A program made the position numbers and the translations under genes. From NCBI GenBank assembly GCA_001769805.1, contig MEPO01000022.1, positions 103,736-167,735 of the forward strand: 64,000 bases of DNA. The letters run 5' to 3'. Below, piece by piece: positions 62,548 to 64,000 of this stretch; positions within the stretch are counted from its first letter, which is position 1; every line of letters starts with the position of its first letter. The DNA comes from Bdellovibrionales bacterium GWA1_52_35 (lineage in GTDB: Bacteria > Bdellovibrionota > UBA1018). The notes under the pieces are model-generated. The model saw only the letters and a program-made list of their open reading frames with translations. It did no database searches and was not told where the DNA came from.

Positions 62548-62880
62548 TTACAGATGCTTCTGAATCGTCGAGACGATCGTGGCTTTGGGGTGATTGCCGA
62601 CGAGCTGATCCACGGCGGCGCCGTTTTTGAAGAAAAGAATGGTCGGAATCCCCCGGATATGGAACCGCGAAGGCGTGTTCGGGTTTTCATCAACATTCAT
62701 TTTGAAGACTTTCATCCTGCCGGCGAACTCATCGGCGATTTCGGCAACCGTCGGACCGAGCATCCGGCAGGGGCCGCACCACTCAGCCCAGAAGTCAATG
62801 ATGACCAGCTGCTGGGATTGGAGCACCTCGGCCTCGAAATTGGTGTCAGTTGCGGTGAATACGTTCTTTGAGTCTGCCAT
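62548..62880 (-). CDS. trxA: Thioredoxin
   Basis: 110 residues, the standard size, with the active site WCGPC (Cys35, Cys38), the cis-Pro motif RGIPTILFFKNG and no signal peptide. A cytoplasmic disulfide reductase and electron donor, for example for ribonucleotide reductase. It is divergent from gmhA, with an A/T-rich spacer between them. Confidence 0.95.
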   Translation of the reverse strand: MADSKNVFTATDTNFEAEVLQSQQLVIIDFWAEWCGPCRMLGPTVAEIADEFAGRMKVFKMNVDENPNTPSRFHIRGIPTILFFKNGAAVDQLVGNHPKATIVSTIQKHL

Positions 62881-62986
62881 AGTGGGGGCCCTTTACTTTT
62901 GTATGGAAAATCGCTAGCCTTTTTCATAAACGATAAGCTCAAAAAAATAAAGCCTCTTGCTGTTTTTAAGGTCTATGGAGCACCGC

Positions 62987-63610
62987 ATGAAAGCCACCCT
63001 GTCTGCCTCCCCGTCTGCCAGTGAATATCTGATCCGGACTGCACAGGAGTCGGCAGCTGCGCGAGAAGTCTTCTTGAAGGAAGAGGGAGCCAAACTCGTT
63101 CAGGTCGCAAAACTCCTTGGAGAGTGCTTTCGAGGAGACGGCAAAATTCTCATCTTGGGTAATGGTGGCTCGGCTTCGGATGCCCAGCACATGAGCGGCG
63201 AGCTGATTGGAAAGATGCTTGTCGCGCGCAGACCCCTGCCTGCAATCGCCCTGACGACCGACACTTCAGTCCTGACTGCCGTGGGAAATGATTTCGGGTA
63301 CGACGAGATATTTTCAAAACAAATCCTGGCCCTGGGCAGGAAAGGTGATGTAGTTTTCGCGATCTCCACTTCCGGCAATAGCGCCAACGTCCTCGTTGCA
63401 GTGAAAGCAGCCAAGCAAATCGGTTGTAAAGTGGTTGCGCTCACGGGCGGCTCAGGGGGGGAGCTCAGGGCTCTAGCTGATTTCTGCTTGAATGTTTCGC
63501 AGGGCCAGAATTCCTGCCGGATTCAAGAAACCCATATTTTTGCAATCCATAGTATAGTGGATCTTATGGATCGTTATTTCCTAAGGACCCAATCCGAGGG
63601 GCAGTCTTAA
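62987..63610 (+). CDS. gmhA: Sedoheptulose-7-phosphate isomerase GmhA
   Basis: 207 residues, a SIS-domain sugar isomerase. GNGGSASDAQHMSGELIGK, TTDTSVLTAVGNDFGYDEIF and QETHIFAIHSIVDLMD are the GmhA active-site segments. It makes the first step of ADP-heptose synthesis for lipopolysaccharide inner core, which agrees with a Gram-negative envelope. ATG 62987 has GGAG six bases upstream; ATG 62975 is another option. The next gene begins directly at its stop. Confidence 0.9.
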   Translation: MKATLSASPSASEYLIRTAQESAAAREVFLKEEGAKLVQVAKLLGECFRGDGKILILGNGGSASDAQHMSGELIGKMLVARRPLPAIALTTDTSVLTAVGNDFGYDEIFSKQILALGRKGDVVFAISTSGNSANVLVAVKAAKQIGCKVVALTGGSGGELRALADFCLNVSQGQNSCRIQETHIFAIHSIVDLMDRYFLRTQSEGQS

Positions 63611-64000
63611 ATGCTTCTGGCACTCGCTCTACCCTCGTCCGATCGTCGCCAAACCGGGGGCCAAATACGAACAAAAACGAGCGTTATCAACCGGGTGATT
63701 GCCAAGTTCATAGATATGGCGGTCGTGGTAGCCCTTTCGGTGGTGATGCCGTACCCGCTCGGACCTCTGCTCGGATTTATCTACAGTCTGGTGGGCGATG
63801 GCATGAACTTCGGTCCCTTCCGGGGCCAGAGTGTCGGTAAGAAAATCATGCGGCTTCAGGTGATTCATACGGGCCGTCAGGCTCCTGCCAAAGTTCGTGA
63901 TTCCGTCTTTCGGAATGCGCCGGTGGGAATTGCCACGTTTTTTGCCATTATCCCGATTTGGGGTTGGCTGATTCTTGCTCTCATCGGCGTTCCGCTCATG
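63611..64000 (+). CDS. RDD-family membrane protein (3' truncated)
   Basis: Open from ATG 63611, one base after the gmhA stop, to the end of the window (130 residues). It shows the RDD pattern: VINRVIAKFIDMAVVVALSV with the Arg/Asp signature at the first helix, GQSVGKKIMRLQVI between helices, and a second hydrophobic segment FFAIIPIWGWLILALIGVPL. Function of these proteins is usually unknown (transport or envelope). The C-terminus is missing. Confidence 0.75.
   Translation, partial: MLLALALPSSDRRQTGGQIRTKTSVINRVIAKFIDMAVVVALSVVMPYPLGPLLGFIYSLVGDGMNFGPFRGQSVGKKIMRLQVIHTGRQAPAKVRDSVFRNAPVGIATFFAIIPIWGWLILALIGVPLM

Overview
The window is 64 kb of dense bacterial chromosome of fairly high GC, with frequent 4-bp ATGA/GTGA start-stop overlaps and many TTG and GTG starts. 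No rRNA, tRNA, CRISPR array, transposase or phage gene was seen. The gene content suggests a Gram-negative, motile or gliding, at least partly anaerobic bacterium from the former Deltaproteobacteria or Bdellovibrionota/Myxococcota area. The main reasons are the FHA/AgmX-PglI protein with TolQ/TolR-type motors and TPR proteins, as in Myxococcus and Bdellovibrio gliding systems, the many multihaem cytochromes and the OMP_myx-like barrel. This placement is an inference; there is no phylogenetic marker analysis here.

Layout. 1-3000: the end of an EPTA-repeat protein, a strong terminator, a Cys-rich LuxR-type regulator, and a caspase-like secreted protein coupled to a small secreted protein. 3075-6284: tyrosine phenol-lyase and EttA, divergently transcribed. 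6431-14137: a chemotaxis operon (CheA, CheW, one chemoreceptor, a CheR-receiver-degenerate-CheB fusion and a degenerate-CheD-receiver-CheB fusion).

14201-23291: a porin-cytochrome locus. Two plus-strand cytochromes (8 and 30 haem motifs) converge on a minus-strand operon coding for an outer-membrane barrel, cytochromes with 7, 2 and 4 haem motifs, a propeller-cytochrome fusion with 11, a 49-residue membrane protein and a NapC-like quinol-side cytochrome with 6. That is 68 CxxCH motifs in about 9 kb, and it looks like a complete inner-membrane-to-cell-surface electron conduit.

23776-34951: a purine operon, purF-C-D-N-L-Q-H-M, running directly into an AddB/AddA-like helicase-nuclease pair (34959-40657). 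40660-43570: a lipoprotein with Ig-like (He_PIG) repeats and a MORN-plus-barrel outer-membrane protein. 43639-48590: a group-3b-like cytosolic [NiFe] hydrogenase operon (beta, cyclic-nucleotide-binding protein, gamma, delta, alpha, maturation protease).

48796-50613: a glycogen synthase of the eukaryotic GT3 type. 50687-61292: a gliding/Glt-like envelope machine (outer-membrane barrel, two TPR proteins, a CglF-like protein and an FHA-AgmX protein on the plus strand; an ExbB-like and two ExbD-like proteins plus a HAMP-like membrane protein on the minus strand). 61429-64000: a secreted coiled-coil protein, thioredoxin, GmhA and the start of an RDD-family membrane protein.

The most unusual parts are the 68-haem conduit, especially the 30-haem lipoprotein, and the two chemotaxis fusions with inactivated enzyme domains. 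Read-through from the chemotaxis operon into the cytochromes looks possible because no terminator separates them.
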